Positions 37,115 through 45,886 of a DNA stretch of 64,000 nucleotides are shown here, piece by piece. Origin of the DNA: Corynebacterium sp. (lineage in GTDB: Bacteria > Actinomycetota > Actinomycetes > Mycobacteriales > Mycobacteriaceae). Location: assembly GCF_022712275.1 (NCBI RefSeq), contig NZ_JALAGU010000037.1:1-64000 (forward strand). Direction: 5' to 3'. The notes beneath the pieces are model-generated. The model was not told where the DNA came from. It did not search any database and saw only the letters and a list, made by a program, of their open reading frames with translations. Each line of letters starts with the position of its first letter. Positions within the stretch are counted from its first letter, which is position 1. Position numbers and translations under genes: made by a program.

Positions 37115-37753
37115 GTGAATCTCAAGGAGACGACCTACTGGGCCTCTGACCTGCTCCCCGGCGATCCGACGACGACCACGCGCCGGGTGGTGCAGGGTTT
37201 CCCTGAGTTCACCGTCGCCGACGTGAGCATCGGCGGGCCCGGTGACCCGGAGGACCCGACCGCCCCGGCCGAGACCGTCGCCATGACGCTCGACGCCGCC
37301 CGCATCGAACCCGGTCTCGTCACCGAGGACGGTGCTGACCTGCGCGTCGAGTTCGTCACTGTCACGACCCGCCATTCCCGGGCCGCGGCCGATCTGGTGA
37401 CCGCGGCGGCGACGATGATCGCCCAGGATCCGCACCAGCGTTCCCCGCAGCCGGGCCTGCTGCTACCCGACCTGGGTTGGCACGTCGACGAGACGATGAC
37501 GGCGAAGCACGGTCTGCTCATCCCGCCGTTCCTCTGGGAGGACGGCGTCCCGCATGTCCACGAGGTCGATTTCGGGGGACGCCACGGTGGTGGCACCTCC
37601 CACGACTGGACCCATCCAGGGCGGATGACGGTGGTGGCCCAGCTGGTGATGCTCACGGACGAGGAGTTCTCCGTGGCCACCTCGCAGGGACTGGGGGCGG
37701 TACAGCAGCAGCTGACGGACAGCGGCACCGACCTCAACGACGTCTGGCGGTAG
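37115..37753 (+). CDS. Conserved hypothetical protein between aspT and dnaX
   Basis: Not firmly recognised; 212 residues starting at GTG 37115, six bases after aspT. The C-terminal half (KHGLLIPPFLWEDGVPHVHEV and VVAQLVMLTDEEFSVATSQG) recalls the suppressor-of-fused-like domain found in bacterial immunity-type or housekeeping proteins, but the match is from memory and weak. There is no signal peptide or membrane segment. The tight spacing to aspT suggests one transcript; a corynebacterial gene of similar size commonly occupies this place. Confidence 0.6.
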   Translation: MNLKETTYWASDLLPGDPTTTTRRVVQGFPEFTVADVSIGGPGDPEDPTAPAETVAMTLDAARIEPGLVTEDGADLRVEFVTVTTRHSRAAADLVTAAATMIAQDPHQRSPQPGLLLPDLGWHVDETMTAKHGLLIPPFLWEDGVPHVHEVDFGGRHGGGTSHDWTHPGRMTVVAQLVMLTDEEFSVATSQGLGAVQQQLTDSGTDLNDVWR

Positions 37754-37829
37754 CCGGTCGGCGGGCGCCCGGCAGGGTGCCCGACGGTTGCCCGTTCAAC
37801 GCGTCGGGCGTCCTTGTACTCTGGTCCCC

Positions 37830-40694
37830 GTGGCTCTCTACAGGAAGTACCGGCCGGCGACCTTTGCCGAGGTCGTCGGGCAGGAACATGTGACCGAACC
37901 GCTGTGCACCTCGCTGGACAGCGGCAGGATCAACCACGCGTACCTGTTCTCCGGGCCGCGCGGCTGCGGCAAGACCTCCTCGGCGCGTATTCTCGCCCGC
38001 TCCCTGAACTGCGTGGAGGGGCCGACGTCGACCCCCTGCGGCGTGTGCGACTCCTGCGTCGCCCTCGCACCCGGTGGTCCGGGCACCCTCGACGTCACCG
38101 AGCTCGACGCCGCGACGCACAACGGTGTCGACGACATGCGCGAACTGCGCGACCGTGCGTTCTACGCCCCGGCGGAGTCCCGCTACCGCGTCTTCATCAT
38201 CGATGAGGCGCACATGATCTCCTCGGCGGGCTTCAACGCCCTGCTGAAGATCGTGGAGGAGCCGCCGGAGCACCTCATCTTCATCTTCGCGACGACCGAG
38301 CCGGAGAAGCTGCTCCAGACGATCCGGTCGCGGACGCACAACTATCCCTTCCGCCTGCTCACCCCGCCGGCCATGCGTGGCCTGCTGTCGAAGGTCTGCA
38401 CCGACGAGGGCGTCGCCGTCGAGGACGCCGTGTACCCGCTGGTCATCCGGGCCGGTGGTGGTTCACCGCGTGACTCGCTGTCGATCCTCGACCAGCTGCT
38501 CGCCGGTGCCGGACCGGAGGGCGTGACCTACAGGCGGGCGGTCGCGCTGCTCGGCGTCACCGATTCGACCCTCATCGACCGCGCGGTGGACGCCCTGTCC
38601 GTCGCCGACCAGGCCGGACTCTTCTCGGTGATCAGTGACGTGATCGACGCGGGGCATGATCCGCGCCGGTTCGCCACCGACCTGCTCGACCGTTTCCGCG
38701 ATCTGCTGGTCGTCCAGTCCGTGCCGGACGCCTTCGACACCGGCCTGGTGGACGCCCCGGTCGATGAACGTGATGTGCTCGCCCGCCAGGCCGGTGAACT
38801 GGGGACGGCGACGCTGACCCGGTGTGCCGCACTGGTCAACGAGGGTCTGATGCAGATGCGTGGCGCCACCTCACCGCGGCTGCTGCTGGAGATCCTCTGC
38901 GCCCGGATGGCTCTTCCTGCCGCCGGAATGACGGTGGAGGCACTCGCACAACGCGTCGAGGCTCTGGAATCCGGGCAGGTCACGCCGAGGGCAGGTGCCG
39001 GTCGGGCCTCAGGCGCTGCCAGTGCTGCACCGGGTGCCCCGGAGGACGCCCCGGGCGTCGCCGGGACGACCCGCTACGTGCGCAAGTCGCAGCGTCAGGC
39101 TGCTGCACCTGCGACTGAACAGGCGGCAACCGTTGAGGCGCTGGCCGAGACTCCGGCCGAGACTCCGGCCGAGACTCCGGCCGAGACTCCGGCCGAGACT
39201 CCGGCCCAGGCGCCGACACAGACTCCGACCCCGGTCGCCGGGTCCACCTCCGTGGCCGAACCTGAGCCTGAGACATCAGCACCGGCCCAGGTAGATGAAC
39301 CTGCCGTGCCCGTTGAACCGGCCGCACCTGCTGAGGCTGCACAGCCCGCTGAACCCGCACAGTCTGCCCCGGCGCCTGCAGAGGAGTCGGGGCAGGAAGA
39401 CACGATGTCCGAGGCCGAGCGTGCCCGCGAGATCATGCGCCGCAACCGACGTCGGTCCACCGAACCGGCTGCTGCAGCCCCCACTCCTGAGCTGCCCCCC
39501 GAACCTGCTCCGGAGCCCGGGCCCGCACCTGAGCCGACCCCGGAGCCCGAGCCTGTTCCGGAGCCTGCTCCCGAACCGGAGCCGGCTCCTGAGCCCCAGG
39601 CGGAATCCCGGCCCGAGGCGTCCGCAGTGGAGTCCTCGGCAACCCCCGATGTGGTGTCCCGCTGGCCGGAGGTCCTCGAAGCACTCCGCGCAGTCGACCT
39701 CAGTGCATGGATCGCCGCCCGTGACGCGGTCCCGACCGCCGGTGAACCATCCTCCGACGGCACCCCGGGTGTGGTGCTCCACCACCACACCGGCGCCCTG
39801 GCGTCCTTCATCAACAACCCGACCCACGCCGCCGCCTATGCCTCGGCCGCAGAGCAGGTGACCGGCACACCGGTGAGCGTGCATGCAGTGGTCGGAGCGC
39901 CGCCGGGAAAAGCTGAGGCGGACGGCACCGGGAATCCGGAGCCTGACCAGCCGCCAGCTTCCGAGCCGGAACCGGCCCCTGAGCACCCCGACGCGCCCGC
40001 ATCAGCCTCCCGGCCCGGGCCTGTCTCTGCGCCTGACGCCGGGTCTGAGCCGGTTCCCGCATCAGCTCCTGAAAGGGTCACCGACGGTTCACCCTTGCAT
40101 GAGGGGTACGCACCGCGTACCTCCGATGACAGGGTGAACCAGGAGGTCAATGATTCGGTGTCCGAACCTGCTCCGGCCACGGACCCGAAGGATCCTGTGT
40201 CGATCGCCCTGGCCCGGGCCAAGGCCCAGGACGAGGACCCGACGTCCGTTCCCGTGGTGCAGCAGGTTCCGGCCCAGGCGCCCGCTCCTGCTCCCGCCCA
40301 GGATCGTGCACCTGCGACCGGCGGCAACAGCAGCAACGTCGAGGAACTCACCGGCTGGCGTGCCCGCATGGCGCGCAACAGCAACCGGCTGTCCGCAGCG
40401 GCGACTGCGGCGGACAACGGCTTCAACGGCGTCCCGCTGCCGGAGGAGCCCGGCGAACCCTGGGACGACGGTTACGGTGGACATCAGAACGGGCCGAACG
40501 GCCCCCGCTCGGCGGCTCCCGGCGTCTCCGGTCAGGGTGCCGCGAATCAGGTGCCCTATGATCACCGGGCCGAAGCCGAGGAAGCTCTCGCCCAGCTTGA
40601 CGACCCGAACTCGGGGAACCTCGACCACCGGTCCGCCCTCGAGATCGCCGGGGCGCTGCTGGAGCAGCACCTCGGGGCTGAGCGCACCCGGTAG
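37830..40694 (+). CDS. dnaX: DNA polymerase III subunits gamma/tau
   Basis: Clamp-loader ATPase, 954 residues from GTG 37830 (VALYRKYRPATF). TACTCT (37817-37822) lies 7 bases before it. Walker A is GPRGCGKTSSARIL, the zinc module CVEGPTSTPCGVCDSC, Walker B/DEAH-like IIDEAHMIS, and sensor regions FIFATTEPEKLL. Residues about 385-870 are a very long Pro/Glu/Ala-rich linker with tandem ETPA repeats, interrupted by a small ordered-looking stretch (RWPEVLEALRAVDLSAWIAARD, split in two helices) that probably corresponds to the tau domain contacting other replisome parts. No programmed-frameshift slippery site was seen. Confidence 0.93.
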   Translation: MALYRKYRPATFAEVVGQEHVTEPLCTSLDSGRINHAYLFSGPRGCGKTSSARILARSLNCVEGPTSTPCGVCDSCVALAPGGPGTLDVTELDAATHNGVDDMRELRDRAFYAPAESRYRVFIIDEAHMISSAGFNALLKIVEEPPEHLIFIFATTEPEKLLQTIRSRTHNYPFRLLTPPAMRGLLSKVCTDEGVAVEDAVYPLVIRAGGGSPRDSLSILDQLLAGAGPEGVTYRRAVALLGVTDSTLIDRAVDALSVADQAGLFSVISDVIDAGHDPRRFATDLLDRFRDLLVVQSVPDAFDTGLVDAPVDERDVLARQAGELGTATLTRCAALVNEGLMQMRGATSPRLLLEILCARMALPAAGMTVEALAQRVEALESGQVTPRAGAGRASGAASAAPGAPEDAPGVAGTTRYVRKSQRQAAAPATEQAATVEALAETPAETPAETPAETPAETPAQAPTQTPTPVAGSTSVAEPEPETSAPAQVDEPAVPVEPAAPAEAAQPAEPAQSAPAPAEESGQEDTMSEAERAREIMRRNRRRSTEPAAAAPTPELPPEPAPEPGPAPEPTPEPEPVPEPAPEPEPAPEPQAESRPEASAVESSATPDVVSRWPEVLEALRAVDLSAWIAARDAVPTAGEPSSDGTPGVVLHHHTGALASFINNPTHAAAYASAAEQVTGTPVSVHAVVGAPPGKAEADGTGNPEPDQPPASEPEPAPEHPDAPASASRPGPVSAPDAGSEPVPASAPERVTDGSPLHEGYAPRTSDDRVNQEVNDSVSEPAPATDPKDPVSIALARAKAQDEDPTSVPVVQQVPAQAPAPAPAQDRAPATGGNSSNVEELTGWRARMARNSNRLSAAATAADNGFNGVPLPEEPGEPWDDGYGGHQNGPNGPRSAAPGVSGQGAANQVPYDHRAEAEEALAQLDDPNSGNLDHRSALEIAGALLEQHLGAERTR
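39144..39203 (+). repeat. Tandem 12-bp repeats in dnaX linker
   Basis: Five perfect copies of GCCGAGACTCCG encode Ala-Glu-Thr-Pro repeats in the disordered linker. Units are multiples of three, so copy-number change is tolerated. Confidence 0.95.
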
Positions 40695-40755
40695 ACTCAG
40701 TCCCCGGTAAACCTGAACACTCACGACCTTCACCACCGTCCCGAAAGGACCCACC

Positions 40756-41070
40756 GTGCCCCAGCCCGACATGAACCAGATCATGGCCCAGGCCCAGCAG
40801 ATGCAGCAGAAGCTCCAGGAGGCGCAGGCCGAGATCGTCGCCTCCACCGTCGAGGGCGCCGCCGGCAACGGCCTCGTCAAGGTCACCATCAGCGGTGCCG
40901 GCGAGGTCCAGTCCGTGAACATCGACCCGCAGGTCGTCGACCCCGACGACGTCGAGACCCTCCAGGACCTCGTCATCGGTGCCTTCCAGGCCGCCAACGA
41001 CAACCTCCAGCAGCTGTCCCAGGAGAAGATGGGCCCGTTGTCGCAGGGCCTCGGCGGCTTCGGTCTCTAG
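40756..41070 (+). CDS. ybaB: YbaB/EbfC-family nucleoid-associated protein
   Basis: Small DNA-binding dimer of 104 residues: MNQIMAQAQQMQQKLQEAQ helix followed by VEGAAGNGLVKVTISGAGEV, the family's beta core. It is regularly placed between dnaX and recR. The GTG start has GAAAGGACC upstream; an internal ATG five codons later is possible. Confidence 0.93.
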   Translation: MPQPDMNQIMAQAQQMQQKLQEAQAEIVASTVEGAAGNGLVKVTISGAGEVQSVNIDPQVVDPDDVETLQDLVIGAFQAANDNLQQLSQEKMGPLSQGLGGFGL

Positions 41071-41088
41071 AGTTCAGGAGCCACTGAG

Positions 41089-41733
41089 TTGTTCGAAGGT
41101 CCACTCCAGGACGTCATCGACGAGTTCTCCCGGCTGCCCGGGGTGGGCCCGAAAAGTGCGCAGCGCATCGCCTTCCACCTGCTGCAGGCGGAATCGACGG
41201 ACGTTGAGCGTCTCGCAGGCGCCCTGACGCGCCTGCAGCAGGGCGTACACTTCTGCCGCATCTGCCACAACATCTCCTCCGAGGACGTCTGCCGCATCTG
41301 CGCGGACTCCTCGCGGGACGCCACGCTCGTCTGCGTCGTCGAGGAGTCCAAGGACATCCAGGTCATCGAGCGCACCGGTGAGTACAAGGGGCGCTACCAC
41401 GTCCTCGGTGGGGCACTCGATCCGCTCAACGGTGTGGGGCCGAAGGAACTCAACGTCACCGCCCTGGTGCAGCGCATCGGTGGCCGTGTCGACGACGTCC
41501 CGGCCGCCGACGGTACCCTGCCGGACGCCCCGGACATCACCGAGGTCATCATCGCCACGGACCCGAACACGGAGGGTGAGGCCACGGCGTCCTACCTGGG
41601 ACGCCTGCTCAAGGACTTCCCCGGGCTGACGGTCTCCCGGCTGGCCTCGGGCATCCCGATGGGCGGTGACCTCGAGTTCGTCGACGAGCTGACGCTCTCC
41701 CGCGCCTTCGAGGGCCGCACACCGCTGGGGTGA
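41089..41733 (+). CDS. recR: Recombination mediator RecR
   Basis: RecFOR-pathway protein loading RecA at gaps, 214 residues. Helix-hairpin-helix [14 protein letters not shown], zinc finger [16 protein letters not shown], and the Toprim segment [20 protein letters not shown] in order. The TTG start at 41089 is the only one consistent with the family N-terminus ([18 protein letters not shown]). It is the last gene of the dnaX-ybaB-recR set. Confidence 0.94.
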   Translation: MFEGPLQDVIDEFSRLPGVGPKSAQRIAFHLLQAESTDVERLAGALTRLQQGVHFCRICHNISSEDVCRICADSSRDATLVCVVEESKDIQVIERTGEYKGRYHVLGGALDPLNGVGPKELNVTALVQRIGGRVDDVPAADGTLPDAPDITEVIIATDPNTEGEATASYLGRLLKDFPGLTVSRLASGIPMGGDLEFVDELTLSRAFEGRTPLG

Positions 41734-41796
41734 CGCCTGGGCGTCCCCGCCTCGCCCGCGCTGCGAACCAGCCGCAACACGGGCAGACTGAACCAC

Positions 41797-42357
41797 GTGA
41801 CCACCACCGGAACCACCACATGGCGCACCCTGCGCCGCACCAGTGACCTGACCGCACAGCCCTGGGCCAACGGCCGCGGCACCACCGTGGAGCTGATCTC
41901 CCCGGACGAGTCCGCCGCGTACTACAGCCGCTTCTTCCCGGTCGACGGATGGTGGCGGCTGAGCGTGGCGTCCCTCAACGAGGAGGGCCCGTTCTCCCCG
42001 CTGCCCGGGATGGACCGGATCCACACCCCACTCGCGGACATCGAGCTCACCGTCGACGGCACGCCGTACCGCATCCCCGCCCACACCCCTTTCGCCTTCG
42101 ACGGTGGGGCGGACGCCGTCCTCACCAGCCTTCCCCGTCCGACCTGGGCGGTGAACCTCATGGTCGACCGGGACAGTCCCGCCGCAGGACGCCTGCAGGT
42201 CACCGTCGTGGACGCGATGATGCCGGTCGACAACGCACTGGCTGCGGTACTGCTCGACGACACCGCCGATCTGCTGGTCCCGCACCGCGCGGGAATGGGT
42301 GAGATCCGCGACATTTCCCCGGGAACGCCGCTGGCCGTGGTCTCGTGGACGGTATGA
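41797..42357 (+). CDS. HutD/Ves-family cupin-like protein
   Basis: Protein of 186 residues with the HutD pattern: PWANGRGTTVELI, WWRLSVASLNEEGPFSPLPGMDR, FAFDGGADAV and AVNLMVDRD. The family has a double cupin-like fold; some members lie with histidine-utilisation genes but the biochemical role is not settled. No hut genes are nearby. Its TGA overlaps the next gene's ATG. Confidence 0.8.
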   Translation: MTTTGTTTWRTLRRTSDLTAQPWANGRGTTVELISPDESAAYYSRFFPVDGWWRLSVASLNEEGPFSPLPGMDRIHTPLADIELTVDGTPYRIPAHTPFAFDGGADAVLTSLPRPTWAVNLMVDRDSPAAGRLQVTVVDAMMPVDNALAAVLLDDTADLLVPHRAGMGEIRDISPGTPLAVVSWTV

Positions 42358-42758
42358 CTGAGGACATGGGCACAGACGAGAACGCGAACAGCAGAACCGA
42401 CGTCGCACGCGCAGCCGTGTGGACCACCGTCTTCGGCGGTGCCGGCGTCCTCCATTTCGGGGCACGCCGGTTCTACGACATGCTCATCCCGGAACAGCTG
42501 CCCGGTGAGGCGAAGCTCTGGACGTGGGGGAGTGCACTGGTCGAGTTCGGTCTGGCCGCCGCGATCGCGAACCCGAAGACCCGGGCGAAGGCTGCGAAGC
42601 CTGCCGCCGTCTTCCTGGTCGGCGTCCTGCCCGGCAACGTGAAGATGGCGATCGACTGGCAGGCCGATGACCGCAAGTCCACCGCGATGAAGATCGGTGG
42701 GTGGGCCCGGGTCGCGGCACAGCTGCCGATGATCGCGTCGGTGCTGCGTCTGCGGTAG
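42354..42758 (+). CDS. DoxX-like small membrane protein
   Basis: Membrane protein of 134 residues with about four hydrophobic segments. AGVLHFGARRFYDMLIPEQLPG is the pattern seen in DoxX-like proteins of this length. It is translationally coupled to the HutD-like gene (ATGA at 42354). Function unknown. Confidence 0.7.
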   Translation: MTEDMGTDENANSRTDVARAAVWTTVFGGAGVLHFGARRFYDMLIPEQLPGEAKLWTWGSALVEFGLAAAIANPKTRAKAAKPAAVFLVGVLPGNVKMAIDWQADDRKSTAMKIGGWARVAAQLPMIASVLRLR

Positions 42759-42947
42759 AAAATGACTGTTTGAATATGTAAAGATTCTGCAGTGACATGA
42801 ACTTGAGGGTCACCTCCACCCCTGCACAGGAGAACCCTCAGCATCTCGGGCGGTATCGCTGCCCGGGTCGCGGACGGGCCGGCAGGGCCGCAGCCCAGGA
42901 CAGTCCGCTCGGATCCTCCGGCCCCGCTCCACAGTTGTTCGGGAAGG

Positions 42948-43584
42948 CACCTCGCCGTCGATCCCTACGTCGGCATTCTCGAGGCTGTCGTCTCTGTGAC
43001 GATGACGGCGATGCGTTCCACCGGTCTCGGCGGCGGATCGCTGGTCTACCAGGGCATGTCCCTGGAACCGACGAAGGAGATCTTCAACACCCACTTCCCC
43101 GTCGCCTCGACCGGGACTTCGCGCGACGGGAACTGCGCGGCGAGATGGCGCTTTCCTGCACCGACGGCAAGCACTTCGGTGGACGTCACCTACATCGCCC
43201 GCGCCGGGGCGACCGGACCGGCCGAGCTGCGTACCCGCACCGAGGTCGCCGACGTCGAGCGTGCGGACGACGTCAACCACGCGCACACGGTCATCCGGAC
43301 GTCCATGCCCGGCATGGGCGCGGACATCGCCTCGACGATGATGGTCGGCTACGGCGTCAGCGACACCCGTGGCAGTTTCCGGTGGGACGCCGCGTCCGGT
43401 CGGGCTGAGCTGCACCGGCCGGCCGGCGGCGACGGCGAGCTGATCGAGAAGCGCATCTGCCCGACGGCGGAACGGATCATCTCCGCCGGTGGCGCGAAGG
43501 GCATGCTCACGGACACGAACACGATGGTCAACTTCACCTGGCACTCGCTCGGTGGTGCATGTATGGGCACGGTGTGTGAACACT
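42948..43584 (+). pseudogene. Cholesterol oxidase (GMC type) relic
   Basis: Fragments of a class I cholesterol oxidase remain in frame: VDPYVGILEAVV, LGGGSLVYQGMSLEP (FAD/substrate region), NTHFP, VDVTYIARAGATG, STMMVGYGVSDTRGSFRWDA and FTWHSLGGACMGTVC near the active-site His. The N-terminal Rossmann segment, a stretch of roughly 100 residues after ERADD and the C-terminal FAD closing segment (DGS...GVNPF in relatives) are missing, and there is no ribosome site. Intact enzymes oxidise cholesterol to cholestenone with FAD and O2. The relic implies an ancestor that met sterols. Confidence 0.75.
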
Positions 43585-43609
43585 CGTTCATCCGTATGTT
43601 TTTAAACAT

Positions 43610-43646
43610 GTCACGATACAGTGACGCGTATCACATTCATGTGGTA
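43610..43646. promoter_or_regulatory. Pair of inverted repeats upstream of the acc-fas cluster
   Basis: GTCAC-gataca-GTGAC (43610-43625) is followed by TATCACAT-tc-ATGTGGTA (43629-43646, one mismatch). They lie about 150 bases before the putative operon promoter in otherwise featureless, lower-GC sequence. They may be regulator sites or relics of the decayed gene's surroundings. Confidence 0.35.
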
Positions 43647-43792
43647 TGACCACTTGTAATCGGGGGTGGGGGGTCACGTCGTGGAGTGCGGATTCCGTTT
43701 CCCGAAGAAACCCGTTCCCTACTGGAAGAACAGGGGCCGATCGTCAAGGCCGGACGGGTATCCGGACGGCGGAAGGCGGGGGTGGAAATTGT

Positions 43793-43798
43793 TATAAC
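43793..43798 (+). promoter_or_regulatory. Putative -10 box of the accBC-accD-fas-acpS transcript
   Basis: TATAAC lies 6 bases before ATG 43805, the same geometry as the leaderless starts elsewhere in the window. The -35 region is poor (CGGAAG-like at 17 bases). It is the best promoter candidate in the 350 bases before accBC. Confidence 0.5.
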
Positions 43799-43804
43799 GA
43801 AGGT

Positions 43805-43894
43805 ATGACTCACCCGGGGTGCCAGACGGCAGGCATAGCGTGTGTCCTCGTTCGCGCGGGAACCGGTCCCGCGCAGATGATCCACACCGATTGA
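43805..43894 (+). CDS. Possible 29-residue leader peptide before accBC
   Basis: A 29-codon open frame (begins MTHPGCQTAG, ends AQMIHTD) starts exactly where transcription from TATAAC would begin, so it could be translated without a leader. It ends 36 bases before accBC. Its second half overlaps a stable hairpin. The peptide has two Cys codons and two Arg codons but no run of one amino acid, so any attenuation mechanism is speculative. No homologue is recognised. Confidence 0.4.
   Translation: MTHPGCQTAGIACVLVRAGTGPAQMIHTD
43854..43874 (+). promoter_or_regulatory. Hairpin in the accBC leader
   Basis: GCGCGGGA (43854-43861) and TCCCGCGC (43867-43874) form a perfect 8-bp stem with loop ACCGG, inside the leader-peptide frame and 56 bases before accBC. 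The ribosome site GAAAGGAGC follows at about 43919. Confidence 0.55.
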
Positions 43895-43930
43895 TCCCTA
43901 CCGATCAGACGCCTCCCCGAAAGGAGCCCG

Positions 43931-45886
43931 ATGCCGTCCAGTATTCTCGTGGCGAACCGCGGCGAAATCGCCGCCCGTGTCGTCCGGACCGCCCGTGACC
44001 TCGGCCTGCACTCCGTGGCCGTGTACTCCGACCAGGACATCGAATCCCCGGCCGTCATCCTGGCCGACGAGGCCTACGCACTGGAGGGCACCACCCTCCA
44101 GGAGACCTACCTCGACGTCAACAAGATCATCGACATCGCCAAGCGCTCCGGTGCCGACGCGGTCCACCCCGGCTACGGCTTCCTCTCCGAGGTCCCTGAA
44201 GCGGCGCAGGCCATCACCGACGCCGGTCTGACCTGGCTCGGCCCGGCCGCCGACACGATCAGCCAGCTCGGTGACAAGATCAGTGCCCGCCGTGTCGCCA
44301 TCGCCGCCGGTGTCGAGCCGGTGCCCGGCACCGTCGACCCGGTCTCCGACATGGCCGAGGTGGACGCCTTCATCGCCGAACACGGTTTCCCGATCGTCCT
44401 CAAGCGCTCCGACGGAGGTGGCGGACGCGGCATCGAGGTCATGCGTGACGAGCAGGACGTGAAGAACTTCGCCGCCGGACACGCCATGGTCGGCGGTGAC
44501 CTCGGCAAATTCTTCATCGAGAAGTTCATCACCTCGGGTCGCCACATCGAGACCCAGTGCATGCGGGACGTCCACGGCAACTTCGCCGTCGTCACCACCC
44601 GCGACTGCTCCGTGCAGCGCCGCAACCAGAAGGTCATCGAGGAGGCCCCGGCCCCCTTCATGCCCGAGGGAGCCGTCGAGACCCTGACCACGTGGTCCAG
44701 GGCCCTGTTCGACCACACCGGATACGTCGGCCTCGGCACCTGTGAGTTCATGCTCACCGACGAGGGCAACCTCCACTTCCTCGAGGTCAACCCGCGCCTC
44801 CAGGTCGAGCACACCGTCTCCGAGGAGGTCACCGGGCTCGACCTCGTCGAGGCCCAGTTCATCATCGCCGACGGCGGCACCGTCCCCGAGGTCCCCGAGG
44901 TCCGTGGACACTCCATCGAGCTGCGCCTGACCTCCGAGGACCCGGCCAACGACCTCGCCCCGGCCGCCGGCAAGATCAAGGAACTGACCTGGCCCGCCGG
45001 CCACGGCATCCGCATCGAGACCGGCGTCCGCCTCGGCGACAAGGTTTCCCCGGAGTTCGACTCGATGATCGCCAAGCTCATCGTCACCGGCCCGACCCGC
45101 ACCCGTGCCATCGAGCGTGCCCGCCGCGCCCTCGACGAGCTGGAGATCAAGGGCATCGCCACCGTCACCCCGCTGCTGGACCTCATCATGGCCCACCCGG
45201 ACTTCGACGGTACCAACGAGCACGGTGACCTGCAGGTCCGTACCCGCTGGCTGGAGACGAAATTCCTCCCGGAGCTCACCGACGGGGAGTGGGTCAAGCT
45301 CGGCAGGAAGGGGGGCAGGGACGGCGAGGCGAAGTCCGGTGACGACGAGGACGGTGTCGGCCACGCCATCGCCGACGCACTGCGCACCTTCACCGCCCAG
45401 ATCGACGGCCGCCGCCACAAGATCACCCTGCCGGAGGGCCTCGCGTCCCTCGCCGGTCTCGGCTCGATGATGCAGTCCGGACTCGGCAACATCGGCGACT
45501 CCCTCGGCGAGATCGGCAGCAACGCCCGCCGCCGCGTTCAGCCGCTGCGTGGCTCCCGACGGCGCAAGAAGAATGAGGACGCCGCACCGGACGCCGGTGA
45601 AGGCCTCAACGCCGAAGGTGCCCTGCTGGCCCCGATGCAGGCCATCGTCGTCCGCCTCGGTGCCGAAGTCGGCTCCCAGGTCAACGAGGGTGACGTCATC
45701 ATCGTCCTGGAGGCCATGAAGATGGAGAAGTACATCCACGCCCCGGCGTCCGGTGTGCTCACCTCCTTCGACGTCGAGATCGGGCAGAACGTCCCGGCCG
45801 GCACCCCGCTGCTGCACATCGACGTCGCTGAGGGTGACGCCGCTGCCGCCGCAGATGCCACCACCGAGAACACCGAGGAGGCGTAG
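43931..45886 (+). CDS. accBC: Acyl-CoA carboxylase alpha subunit (biotin carboxylase + carrier)
   Basis: Carboxylates its own biotin using ATP and bicarbonate, then passes CO2 to the carboxyltransferase encoded next. The 651-residue protein has an N-terminal biotin carboxylase (SSILVANRGEIAARVVRTA, HPGYGFLSE, ATP-grasp loop KRSDGGGGRGIEVM, catalytic FLEVNPRLQVEH). A linker with a basic patch (SNARRRVQPLRGSRRRKK) leads to the biotinyl domain with the target Lys597 in EAMKMEK. The basic, apparently flexible linker near residues 530-570 is notable. It starts the four-gene lipid-synthesis cluster; accD begins directly after its stop codon. Confidence 0.93.
   Translation: MPSSILVANRGEIAARVVRTARDLGLHSVAVYSDQDIESPAVILADEAYALEGTTLQETYLDVNKIIDIAKRSGADAVHPGYGFLSEVPEAAQAITDAGLTWLGPAADTISQLGDKISARRVAIAAGVEPVPGTVDPVSDMAEVDAFIAEHGFPIVLKRSDGGGGRGIEVMRDEQDVKNFAAGHAMVGGDLGKFFIEKFITSGRHIETQCMRDVHGNFAVVTTRDCSVQRRNQKVIEEAPAPFMPEGAVETLTTWSRALFDHTGYVGLGTCEFMLTDEGNLHFLEVNPRLQVEHTVSEEVTGLDLVEAQFIIADGGTVPEVPEVRGHSIELRLTSEDPANDLAPAAGKIKELTWPAGHGIRIETGVRLGDKVSPEFDSMIAKLIVTGPTRTRAIERARRALDELEIKGIATVTPLLDLIMAHPDFDGTNEHGDLQVRTRWLETKFLPELTDGEWVKLGRKGGRDGEAKSGDDEDGVGHAIADALRTFTAQIDGRRHKITLPEGLASLAGLGSMMQSGLGNIGDSLGEIGSNARRRVQPLRGSRRRKKNEDAAPDAGEGLNAEGALLAPMQAIVVRLGAEVGSQVNEGDVIIVLEAMKMEKYIHAPASGVLTSFDVEIGQNVPAGTPLLHIDVAEGDAAAAADATTENTEEA

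Noticed and set aside
37830..40694. Programmed frameshift producing a short gamma form of DnaX
   Set aside because: No A-rich slippery heptamer with a following hairpin was seen in the region where gamma would end.
43646..43894. 82-codon frame starting at 43646
   Set aside because: No ribosome site or promoter and Gly/Arg/Thr-rich shadow composition. Only its last 29 codons, which have their own -10 box, were kept as a possible leader peptide.
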